DNA from: an uncultured Coriobacteriia bacterium
GTDB lineage: Bacteria > Actinomycetota > Coriobacteriia > Coriobacteriales > QAMH01
Reading direction: 5' to 3'
Length of the DNA: 22,546 bases
Assembly: GCA_959608885.1 (NCBI GenBank)
Contig: CAUHSG010000018.1
Span: 1 to 22,546, forward strand
Made by a program: the position numbers and the translations under genes. Shown in pieces: positions 6,043 to 12,513 of the stretch (positions within the stretch are counted from its first letter, which is position 1; the number at the start of each line of letters is the position of its first letter). The notes beneath the pieces were generated by a model. The model worked only from the letters and a program-made list of their open reading frames with translations. It was not told the origin of the DNA and did not search any database.

Positions 6043-7347
6043 CTACAGCGCTGCGAGCACCTCGTCGACGCTGCGCTTGACCTCTGCCTTGGCCTTCTCA
6101 ACGTCGATGGTCTCGTACTCCCCATCCTTGTAGAGCACTTGGCCATCGCACATGGTGAGCAGCACATCCGCACCGTTAGCGCTGTAGACGAGGTTGGTCG
6201 CGATGTCGTGCACGGGCGTCATCCACGGCGTGTCGATGTCCATGACGACGAGATCGGCGCGCTTGCCCTGTGCCAGCACACCGCAATCATGGCGACGCTG
6301 GGAACGCGCACCATTGACCGTGAGCATGCGCAGGATCTCCTTGGGTGTGATGATGGCGGGATCGAGTGCGTTGCCCTTCTGGGCGCAGGCGAGCAGGTAC
6401 GCGCTCTGCAGGATGTTGTGGGTGTTGTTCGATGCCATGCCGTCCGTGCCGATCGAGCAATGCACGCCGGCGTCAATCATGGCCTGCACCGGCGCAAAAC
6501 CACTCGCGAGCTTCATGTTGCTCGCAGGGTTCAGACTCACGTTCACGCCCTTTGCCGCCATGAGCTCGATGTCGGAGGGCTCGACCCACACGCAGTGCGC
6601 TGCGGTGACGGGAATATCGAAGGCACCTAGGTGATCGAACCAGGCCGCCGGGGTCATGCCGTCATGTCGCTCCTTGCACTCGTCGCACTCGAGCTTGGTC
6701 TCGGCCAGGTGGATATGCAGGCCCGTATCATGCGCCTTGGCCTCGTCCACGCAACGCTCGATCATGCCCTGGGGCGTGGTGTACTCGCCGTGCACGCACA
6801 TGTCGATCTTCACGCGGCCGTCGCCGACGTTCTGGTACTCGGCAAAGAGCTGCTCGTTCACCGCGGCCACGGGCAGCGTGTCGTAGTCGGTTTCGACGAA
6901 GCACATCGTGCCGCCATCGCAGTGATTGGCCTTCATGCCCGCCTCGAGAGTCGCCTCGCAACGGTCGATGGTGGCGAAGTACATGTCGGTGTAGCTCACC
7001 ACGCCATAACGCAGCATCTCGGCCTGGCTGAGCATGCAGCCCCAGTAGTGGTGCTTCTTCTCCATGTCCATCTTGCCCTCGAAGGGCCAGACCGTGTCGT
7101 TGAGCCACTGCTGAAGGGGCTGGTTTTCGGCATAGCCACGCAGCAGCGTCATGGGCGTGTGCGCGTGCGTGTTGTAGAACGCGCTCATGAGCAGTTTGCC
7201 CGTGCCGTCGTAGCGCTCGCCAAAGCGCGCGGCGTCGGCGGGCTCCTCGGCGCCCACGTAAGTGATGTGGCTGCCCTCGGTGCCCACGAACATGCCGCGC
7301 TTGTGGTCAAGGTTCTCGTCGAGGATGTCTATGTTGGCAAAGAGCAT
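6043..7347 (-). CDS. mtaD: MTA/SAH/5'-deoxyadenosine deaminase-type amidohydrolase
   Basis: A 434-residue metal-dependent amidohydrolase of the MtaD/DadD group, which deaminates 5'-modified adenosines (S-adenosylhomocysteine, methylthioadenosine, 5'-deoxyadenosine) to inosine analogues. The metal site is intact: H61-x-H63 in NTHAHTPMTLLRGYA, H213 in HIHLAET with E216, H251 in TAAHCVW and D302 in IGTDGMASNN. The ATG has AAAGGA seven bases upstream. It is the last gene of the methyltransferase operon, 56 bp after the radical-SAM fusion gene, with a near-perfect palindrome in the gap. Its position suggests it clears SAH from the two methyltransferases or acts on an adenosyl product of the ArsS-like domain. 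This is inference; the symbol marks the family, not proven substrate. Confidence 0.85.
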   Translation of the reverse strand: MLFANIDILDENLDHKRGMFVGTEGSHITYVGAEEPADAARFGERYDGTGKLLMSAFYNTHAHTPMTLLRGYAENQPLQQWLNDTVWPFEGKMDMEKKHHYWGCMLSQAEMLRYGVVSYTDMYFATIDRCEATLEAGMKANHCDGGTMCFVETDYDTLPVAAVNEQLFAEYQNVGDGRVKIDMCVHGEYTTPQGMIERCVDEAKAHDTGLHIHLAETKLECDECKERHDGMTPAAWFDHLGAFDIPVTAAHCVWVEPSDIELMAAKGVNVSLNPASNMKLASGFAPVQAMIDAGVHCSIGTDGMASNNTHNILQSAYLLACAQKGNALDPAIITPKEILRMLTVNGARSQRRHDCGVLAQGKRADLVVMDIDTPWMTPVHDIATNLVYSANGADVLLTMCDGQVLYKDGEYETIDVEKAKAEVKRSVDEVLAAL

Positions 7348-7363
7348 GAGCTGGTCCTTTCCG

Positions 7364-7400
7364 AATGAGACAAATCTGCCCCGGGCAAATTTGTCTCATT
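7364..7400. repeat. Near-perfect 37-bp palindrome between the arsM-arsS fusion and the deaminase gene
   Basis: Arms of 18 bp (7364-7381 and 7383-7400) differ at one pair. The outer motif is aatgagacaaa/tttgtctcatt and the centre is ccccggg. It lies 3 bp after the fusion-gene stop and 16 bp before the deaminase start codon. There is no U-tract, so it may moderate expression or protect an mRNA end rather than terminate. The ends match those of the repeats near 80 and at 18674-18755. Confidence 0.8.
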
Positions 7401-7403
7401 ATC

Positions 7404-9440
7404 TCACTTCGCGTACTTCTCGAGCAGGCTGCCGCCGCAGCTGGAACCGCAGCCCGCAGCGCACGAATAGCAGATGGGGCTCGTCCTGATGCGACGCCTC
7501 GGCAGCGGCATATCAACAATATCGCGCACGTTGGCCGGCCCGTCCAACGGCAGGCCCAGGACGTGGTTGACCTCGCAATCGTAGAGCCCACCGTCGTAAT
7601 CGACATTAAGCTGGGTGCGGCACATGATGTGCGCCACGACCGCGCCGTTGTAGTTGTCTGCAAGTAGCTTGTTGTACGCATCATAGGTGCGCGCGGCGAG
7701 CAACTTGCCGGCGAAGCGCCCCATATTCCAGTTGTTCATCGCGTACAGCCCGTTGAACTTCACGCCCTCGGCATGCTCGAGCTCGTAGCGGTAGAAGTCC
7801 TCCAGATCGGCCTGGTCGGGCGGCAGGAAGGGACCATCCACGTTGTAGGCCAAGTCGATCTGCAACTCGGGGTCGATGCCGTAGCCAAGCGCGTTCATGT
7901 CGCGCAGCACCTTCATGATGCTCGAGAAGCTGCCGTCTCCGCGTTGCTCGTCCACGCCGGCGGCGTCGAAGTAGGGCATCGAGGTGACGAGCTTGACCTT
8001 GTGCCTGACGTAGACGTCCTTGAAATGCGCGTATTCGGGGTCGTCCAGGATGACGAGGTTCGAGCGCACGATGACCTGCTCGGCGATCCTGGACGCCTCC
8101 CCGATGAACCACTCGAGCTCCGGGTTCATTTCGGGCGAGCCGCCGGTTATGTCCATGACCTTGAACCCGCCGGTCTCGAAGGCGGCAAGCACCGCCTCCA
8201 TGGTCTCGCGCGTCATGCGCTCCTCGTTCTTGGGCGAGCAGGACAGATAGCAGTGGTTGCAGGCGAGATTGCAGCGATAGGTGACGTTGACCTGCATGGT
8301 GTCGAGACTCGCGCTCTCGAGCAGGGCCTTGTCGTGAATGCGCTCGTCGAAGGGCTCGATGCCGAGCTTGGCGCAGGAATCCTCGATCCACTCGAGGTCG
8401 ATGCCGCGCTTGCCCCGCGTGACCTGCAGCGCGGCATTTGCTGCCGCGAAGTCGAAGGGGCCGACGTGCTCGCGCCGCGGCGTTATCCTGAAGTGCTCGC
8501 CGTAGCGGCTGTTCTCGAGGAAGGTCGCCATGTTGCCGCTGATGGCAACGGGACGGTCCTTGATGAAGCGCACCTCATTATCGAGATCGAAGTAGCGCTT
8601 GTTCTCGGGCATGGTACCCAGATAGGTCGCCGTCTGCTGGTAGTCCTCTTCACGATCCTCGAACTTGTCGCACTTGATGGCTCGCATGGTGCGCGACGCG
8701 AAGCCGATGCTGCCGAGCTTGGTCGCGATCTGGAAGTCCCCAACCTCGAGCGGCTCGTGGGCGACGTCATAGCAGACCTGCGTACCGCAGCGCGCCAGCA
8801 TGCGACGGAAGTCCTCGACGTACATGGCGCCGGACAAACACTCGCCACGCAGGACGGGATCGTCGTAGAACCCCTCCGGCACACGGCGGTCGGAGAATAT
8901 GTCCGAGAAGTACAGCTCTCCCCCGGGCTTGAGCACGCGGAATATCTCCTCGAAAAGCTCCTGCTTGAAGGGCGAGAGGTTGATCACGCAGTTGGAGATG
9001 ACGACGTCGACGCTTCCACTGGGAATCGCGGACATGTCCTCGATGTAGCTCTCGATGAACTCGACGTTGCTTTTGGGCAAACCCAGCCGCTCAATCTGCG
9101 CCGCCTCGTGACTGCGCGCGAACTCGAGCTGGCTCGGCGTCATGTCGACGCCGATGACGTGGCCTTCCGGCCCCACGAGCTTGGCGGCGATGAAGACGTC
9201 GCGACCCGTGCCGCAGCCCAAATCGAGCACCGTGGCGCCTTCGAGCGCCGGCGGCAGGGGGCTTCCGCAGCCGTAGAAGTGCTCGACGATCTCCGGGTCG
9301 AGCTCCGGGAAGATGTCGAGCACGTACTTGGGCGGAGCCGTGGTGGCGCAGGTGCACGCGTTGGTGCGCAGGTCCTCGCTATCCGCAAGCGTCTCGCCGT
9401 AGTACTCGCGCACCATGGCGCGGATGTCGACCTCTGCCAC
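7404..9440 (-). CDS. ArsM-like methyltransferase fused to ArsS-like radical SAM domain
   Basis: A 678-residue two-domain protein. Residues 1-330 match arsenite S-adenosylmethionine methyltransferases: motif I VLDLGCGTGRD (71-81), GVDMTPSQLEFA, SNCVINLSP (C151), FRVLKPGGELYFSDIFSDRR and GECLSGAMY (C201), with C29 and C31 in TNACTCAT. The family CEDYGQ and CGN cysteines are replaced (REEDYQQ, SGN). Residues 380-678 match ArsS of arsenosugar synthesis: the cluster motif C390-x3-C394-x2-C397, DITGGSPEMNPE, AYNVDGPFLPP, NMGRF, HIMCR, YDCEVN and the C-terminal C657-C660-C664-GSSC668. ArsS enzymes join the SAM 5'-deoxyadenosyl group to dimethylarsenic. Here methylation and adenosylation may be coupled in one chain. 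Start is GTG, 2 nt after the GTPase stop. Arsenic as substrate is inferred. Confidence 0.85.
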   Translation of the reverse strand: MAEVDIRAMVREYYGETLADSEDLRTNACTCATTAPPKYVLDIFPELDPEIVEHFYGCGSPLPPALEGATVLDLGCGTGRDVFIAAKLVGPEGHVIGVDMTPSQLEFARSHEAAQIERLGLPKSNVEFIESYIEDMSAIPSGSVDVVISNCVINLSPFKQELFEEIFRVLKPGGELYFSDIFSDRRVPEGFYDDPVLRGECLSGAMYVEDFRRMLARCGTQVCYDVAHEPLEVGDFQIATKLGSIGFASRTMRAIKCDKFEDREEDYQQTATYLGTMPENKRYFDLDNEVRFIKDRPVAISGNMATFLENSRYGEHFRITPRREHVGPFDFAAANAALQVTRGKRGIDLEWIEDSCAKLGIEPFDERIHDKALLESASLDTMQVNVTYRCNLACNHCYLSCSPKNEERMTRETMEAVLAAFETGGFKVMDITGGSPEMNPELEWFIGEASRIAEQVIVRSNLVILDDPEYAHFKDVYVRHKVKLVTSMPYFDAAGVDEQRGDGSFSSIMKVLRDMNALGYGIDPELQIDLAYNVDGPFLPPDQADLEDFYRYELEHAEGVKFNGLYAMNNWNMGRFAGKLLAARTYDAYNKLLADNYNGAVVAHIMCRTQLNVDYDGGLYDCEVNHVLGLPLDGPANVRDIVDMPLPRRRIRTSPICYSCAAGCGSSCGGSLLEKYAK

Positions 9441-9442
9441 GG

Positions 9443-10627
9443 CTACCTTCCCTCGTCACCCATGTTGAAGCACTCGGTAAAGAACATCTGCGCGTCCAGA
9501 TTGTACTTGTCGCAGACGAAATCCACGGCATCGTCGACGATGCGCGCGAAGGGCCGCGACTCGCACACGGCACGCGCGTTGATGATCATGGACATCTTCT
9601 TGTGCTTGCGCAGGAAGGGCTGCGTGTGCTCAATGTCGTAATCGATGCCCAGAAGCGAGCACTTGTTGAAGTCACCGGCGCCAGCCGTCGCGAAGGTCTT
9701 GAGGTGTGGGACGTTACGCTTCCTCTCGATGAGCCCCATGCGAATCTCCTCGATGAGGTCGTCGATGACGACGTTGCAGTCGACCTTCTCGTCGTCGAGC
9801 TGCTTGAAAAAGAGGCGGCGGTTGTACCAGGTGAGGGTCTTTTCGGCCTCCTGGAACTTCTCGTTGTCGCGCACCGAGAAGTTCTTGAGCAGGGTCTCGT
9901 GCGTCTCGAGGTACTCCGCGAGCTCGGGAATGCCGTCGCCGCGCAGTGCCGAGATGGTCATGACCGGGATGTCCGGACATGCCTCGCGCAGGAAGGCGAC
10001 ATCGCGCTCGATCTCCTCGGGCGTCATGACGTCGATCTTGTTGAGCACGATGAGGTCGGCCTCCTCGAGCTGCAGCTGCATGAGATATTTAATCTCCTCG
10101 GGCAGGTTGATGTCCTCGCCCTCGGGCAGCAGCAGCTTGATGCGCTCGGGATCAACGAGCACCGTGAACGGCGACAGCGTGATCCAGTCCGCGCAGTCAT
10201 CCACGAGACGATGGTAGACGTGGTCGAGCGCGCCAACGCCCAGGCCGGGGATGTCGCTCATCACAAAAATGGCACCATCGCGGTCGCGCAGGCGACGAAT
10301 CTTGTCGATGGTGTTGTCCATCTGGTAGCAGATGCACCCGCTCGCGATCTCCTCGACCGTGCACCCGCTCGTCTGCGTGAGGTTGGTGTCGACGAGGTTC
10401 GCGCCCAGGTCGTTGGCGATGATGCCGACCTTGCCGTAGGTCTTGTTCATGTGCTCGCCCAGGGCGATCATCGTCGTGGTCTTGCCCGCGCCCAGAAACC
10501 CGCTCATGACCATGAAGCGGATCTTGCCGGGCGCGACGTCGGCATCCTTCTTGGCGGCCTTGGTCGTCGCCGTGTCCTCGTGCATGGCGGAGGCCCCGCC
10601 GTATGTGTTGAACGTATCGTATGGCAT
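9443..10627 (-). CDS. CobW/G3E-family GTPase (putative metallochaperone)
   Basis: A 394-residue P-loop GTPase of the G3E class (relatives: CobW/COG0523, HypB, UreG), whose members load metals or cofactors into target enzymes. Visible motifs are Walker A GFLGAGKTT (43-51), the NDLGANLVDT strand, the metal-binding segment SGCICY (C98, C100), SDIPGLG (124-130) and NKID (196-199). The usual CxCC of COG0523 is CxCY here, and the switch region reads SDIPG rather than the commoner ET/S-x-G, so it is a divergent member. The C-terminal third has scattered cysteines (C284, C323, C355, C372, C386). The ATG follows GGAG by 6 nt; it lies 16 nt after the ArsM-like gene and 2 nt before the fusion gene. A role in delivering a metal or metalloid to its neighbours is inferred. 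Confidence 0.85.
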   Translation of the reverse strand: MPYDTFNTYGGASAMHEDTATTKAAKKDADVAPGKIRFMVMSGFLGAGKTTTMIALGEHMNKTYGKVGIIANDLGANLVDTNLTQTSGCTVEEIASGCICYQMDNTIDKIRRLRDRDGAIFVMSDIPGLGVGALDHVYHRLVDDCADWITLSPFTVLVDPERIKLLLPEGEDINLPEEIKYLMQLQLEEADLIVLNKIDVMTPEEIERDVAFLREACPDIPVMTISALRGDGIPELAEYLETHETLLKNFSVRDNEKFQEAEKTLTWYNRRLFFKQLDDEKVDCNVVIDDLIEEIRMGLIERKRNVPHLKTFATAGAGDFNKCSLLGIDYDIEHTQPFLRKHKKMSMIINARAVCESRPFARIVDDAVDFVCDKYNLDAQMFFTECFNMGDEGR

Positions 10628-10643
10628 CTAACGCTCCATCTTG

Positions 10644-11741
10644 CTAGCAGCAGCTCGCGTTGATCGGCTGGTCGTCCTCGTCATACACGCCCTCGTAGTC
10701 GGGAGCCGTCTTGATGATGAGGTCGCCATGGGTGTCGCCGATGTGCTGGTCACGATTGCCCGTGTACTCAAAAGCCGCACTATAGCGCGAGTGGGCCGCG
10801 ATTGCGGACACGTTGCCGCAAACGGGGCAGGTCTTGCCCGCGGGGAACTTGATGTTGAAGTCGAAGAGGAACATGTCCGGATAGTCGGGCAGGTTGCCCT
10901 TGTAGGTCACCGTCTCGCCATAGGACTCGCACACGTCCTCGGCCCAGCTCGACTTCATCACGCGTGCGGTTATGGTCGCAAACGCGATGTCGGGGAACAA
11001 TGCCTGCTCGCTTGCCAAAAGCGGTGTCTTGAAGGTCATGGGATAGCGCGGGTCAAGAAAGCCGAAGTGCTGCACGAGGCGACGGAAGTCGTTGATGTAC
11101 ATGGCGCCGGCCAGGCGCAGGGCGCGCAGCTTGATGTCATGGGCCTTCTCAAGCGGGATGCGGCGATCGGTGAACACGTCGGTGAAGTACCACTCGCCAT
11201 CTTCCTTGAGGATGCGGTGCACCTCTCTGACGTACGCCTCCTTGTCGGGAGAGAGATTGAATGTGCAGTTCGAGATAACGATGTCGACGGACTCGTCCGG
11301 AATCATCGAAAGGTCCTCGGGCACTCCGTGAATGAGCTCGACGTTGGGGGCGTCGTAGTCGAACTGAGAAATCTCCTGGTCAAGGTACTTCTCGGCCCTA
11401 GCAAGACGACTCGCGTCGGGTTCCACGCCGATGACCTTACCCTGCTCGCCCACGAGCTGTGCGGCGAGGTACGTGTCGCGCCCTGACCCGCAGCACAGAT
11501 CGACCACCGTGCATCCCTCCATGAGCGGCGGCATGGGAGCTCCGAATTCGTGGAAGTGGTTCTTTATCTCGGCGGAGATGTTGAAGAGACACTCGCGAGC
11601 GGAGGGCAGAATCGTCTCATCCGTGTCGCGCGTGCGGGCCGTCGCCTGCGGATCGGGATCCTGCACGGCGGCTATCTCCGCATAGTATTTCGCGGGATCG
11701 ACGTCCATCGTGTACCAATCGTGATAACCCTGATAATCCAT
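10644..11741 (-). CDS. ArsM-like SAM-dependent methyltransferase
   Basis: A 365-residue class I methyltransferase, first gene of the operon and paralogous to the N-terminal half of the fusion protein. It has motif I VVDLCCGSGRD (79-89), SNCTFNLSPDK (C159), VHRILKEDGEWYFTDVFTDRR, AGAMYINDF, CESYGETVTYKGNL (C271), CPVCGN (C305, C308) and a C-terminal CC (364-365). The GECLSGA cysteine of ArsM is missing here (LRALRLAG). The N-terminal AC-C motif is also not evident, while the CESYG and CGN cysteines missing from the fusion protein are kept. ATG 11741 has AAAGGAA five bases upstream. It probably methylates a soft element such as arsenic, or partners the fusion enzyme, but the substrate cannot be read from sequence. 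Confidence 0.82.
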   Translation of the reverse strand: MDYQGYHDWYTMDVDPAKYYAEIAAVQDPDPQATARTRDTDETILPSARECLFNISAEIKNHFHEFGAPMPPLMEGCTVVDLCCGSGRDTYLAAQLVGEQGKVIGVEPDASRLARAEKYLDQEISQFDYDAPNVELIHGVPEDLSMIPDESVDIVISNCTFNLSPDKEAYVREVHRILKEDGEWYFTDVFTDRRIPLEKAHDIKLRALRLAGAMYINDFRRLVQHFGFLDPRYPMTFKTPLLASEQALFPDIAFATITARVMKSSWAEDVCESYGETVTYKGNLPDYPDMFLFDFNIKFPAGKTCPVCGNVSAIAAHSRYSAAFEYTGNRDQHIGDTHGDLIIKTAPDYEGVYDEDDQPINASCC

Positions 11742-11842
11742 GCCGGTTCCTTTCTTCTTCGACGAAAACGGGGCTTTCTCTGCGCTTGCGCGGGACTTTT
11801 GGCGAGTTTCTCCGCGTATATTCTCGTATTCGATATTTGCAC

Positions 11843-11884
11843 TTGCGCCAGTAGCAGATTATATCCTATACTGGTTAGTGTCAA
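11843..11884. promoter_or_regulatory. Overlapping divergent promoters with shared dyad operator
   Basis: On the minus strand, TTGACA (11879-11884) and TATAAT (11858-11863) are both perfect consensus boxes but only 15 bp apart, driving the arsM-like operon. On the plus strand, TTGCGC (11843-11848) and TATACT (11867-11872), 18 bp apart, form a weaker promoter towards padR. The dyad CCAGTA (11848-11853) - N15 - TACTGG (11869-11874) covers the -10 of both. A PadR dimer binding here could repress both directions; binding is inferred. Confidence 0.6.
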
Positions 11885-11927
11885 CTCGCTTACGCACACG
11901 CAGCGCATGATTCGCTTTGTTGCGAGC

Positions 11928-11971
11928 AGATGCTTGGGACATGCTTCTAGGCCGGCACGTCCCAAGCATCT
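11928..11971. repeat. 13-bp stem-loop in the padR leader
   Basis: Perfect arms agatgcttgggac (11928-11940) and its reverse complement (11959-11971) enclose an 18-nt loop. It lies downstream of the plus-strand promoter candidate and 16 bp before a terminator-like hairpin, so it would be transcribed in the padR leader. It could be an RNA structure or a second operator. Confidence 0.6.
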
Positions 11972-11986
11972 CGTAAGCACTCTTTT

Positions 11987-12009
11987 GCCGCATGCGCGGC
12001 TTTCTTTCT
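11987..12009 (+). terminator. Terminator-like hairpin upstream of padR
   Basis: The sequence gccgc-atgc-gcggc (11987-12000) forms a 5-bp GC stem with a tetraloop, followed by tttctttct. The stem is short and the T-tract interrupted, so termination would be partial. It sits 60 bp before the padR start, where it could attenuate the leader transcript. Confidence 0.4.
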
Positions 12010-12069
12010 CTTCAGGCACAATTTGGCGTATGATGAAGCCCTGTTCGATTCACGTAAGGGAGCTAATAC

Positions 12070-12513
12070 ATGTGGTCTGCCTGCCATCCAAAATCCGAAG
12101 AGCAGCTCAGCGAATGCGGTCAGCTTGGCAAGAGCCTGAGCCGCCTGACGCAACCTTCGATTCTCGCCGTGCTCGCACGTTCCGATAAGCCCGTGCACGG
12201 ATACCTCATCATCCAGGAGATGACAAGCGGCCCCATGTTCAACGGCAATGCCCCCGACCCCACGGGCATCTATCGCATCCTCAAGCAGATGGAGAACAAC
12301 GGCCTGGTCACGAGCGAATGGGACACGTCGGAATCCGGTCCCGCCAAGCGCTGCTACAACCTGACCGATGACGGACGGGCTTGCTTGCGCCGCTGGATAG
12401 ACGCGCTCGCCTGCTACGCCGCCAGCATCCAGGACCTGCGCACGCTCGCATGCGATGCCCTCGACATTCCCGTTCCCGAGCAGCCAGTCTGCCTGAAGGA
12501 GCTCGAGGTCTAG
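12070..12513 (+). CDS. PadR-family transcriptional regulator, cysteine-rich
   Basis: A 147-residue protein with a PadR-type winged helix-turn-helix. Visible signatures are LTQPSILAVLARSDKPVHGYLIIQEM (first helices), PTGIYRILKQMENNGLV (recognition helix region) and KRCYNLTDDGRACLRRW (wing). The ATG follows AAGGGAG by 7 nt. It has seven cysteines (5, 16, 95, 105, 115, 128, 141), unusual for a small PadR regulator and suggestive of metal, metalloid or thiol sensing. It is divergent from the arsM-like operon, with a dyad between, so it probably controls that operon and itself. Its stop codon overlaps that of the convergent gltD by 4 bp. The ligand is unknown. Confidence 0.82.
   Translation: MWSACHPKSEEQLSECGQLGKSLSRLTQPSILAVLARSDKPVHGYLIIQEMTSGPMFNGNAPDPTGIYRILKQMENNGLVTSEWDTSESGPAKRCYNLTDDGRACLRRWIDALACYAASIQDLRTLACDALDIPVPEQPVCLKELEV

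Larger units (their letters stand above)
11742..12069. other. 328-bp divergent regulatory region between the arsM-like operon and padR
   Basis: No gene is seen here. The region holds back-to-back promoters around one dyad (11843-11884), a minus-strand 5' UTR of about 110 nt leading to the arsM-like gene, and a plus-strand leader of roughly 190 nt before padR. That leader contains a 13-bp stem-loop and a terminator-like hairpin. The composition around 11820-11890 is more AT-rich than the flanks. Confidence 0.65.

Noticed and set aside
7773..9641. 622-codon plus-strand open frame antisense to the ArsM-ArsS fusion
   Set aside because: It has the His/Val/Leu/Arg-rich composition typical of antisense shadows, and the minus strand carries clear catalytic motifs.
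9602..10663. 353-codon plus-strand open frame over the GTPase gene
   Set aside because: Antisense shadow; the GTPase motifs on the minus strand are unambiguous.
11928..11971. tRNA or known riboswitch in the padR leader
   Set aside because: No cloverleaf, CCA end or T-loop sequence is seen, and the loop matches no conserved riboswitch core I recognise.
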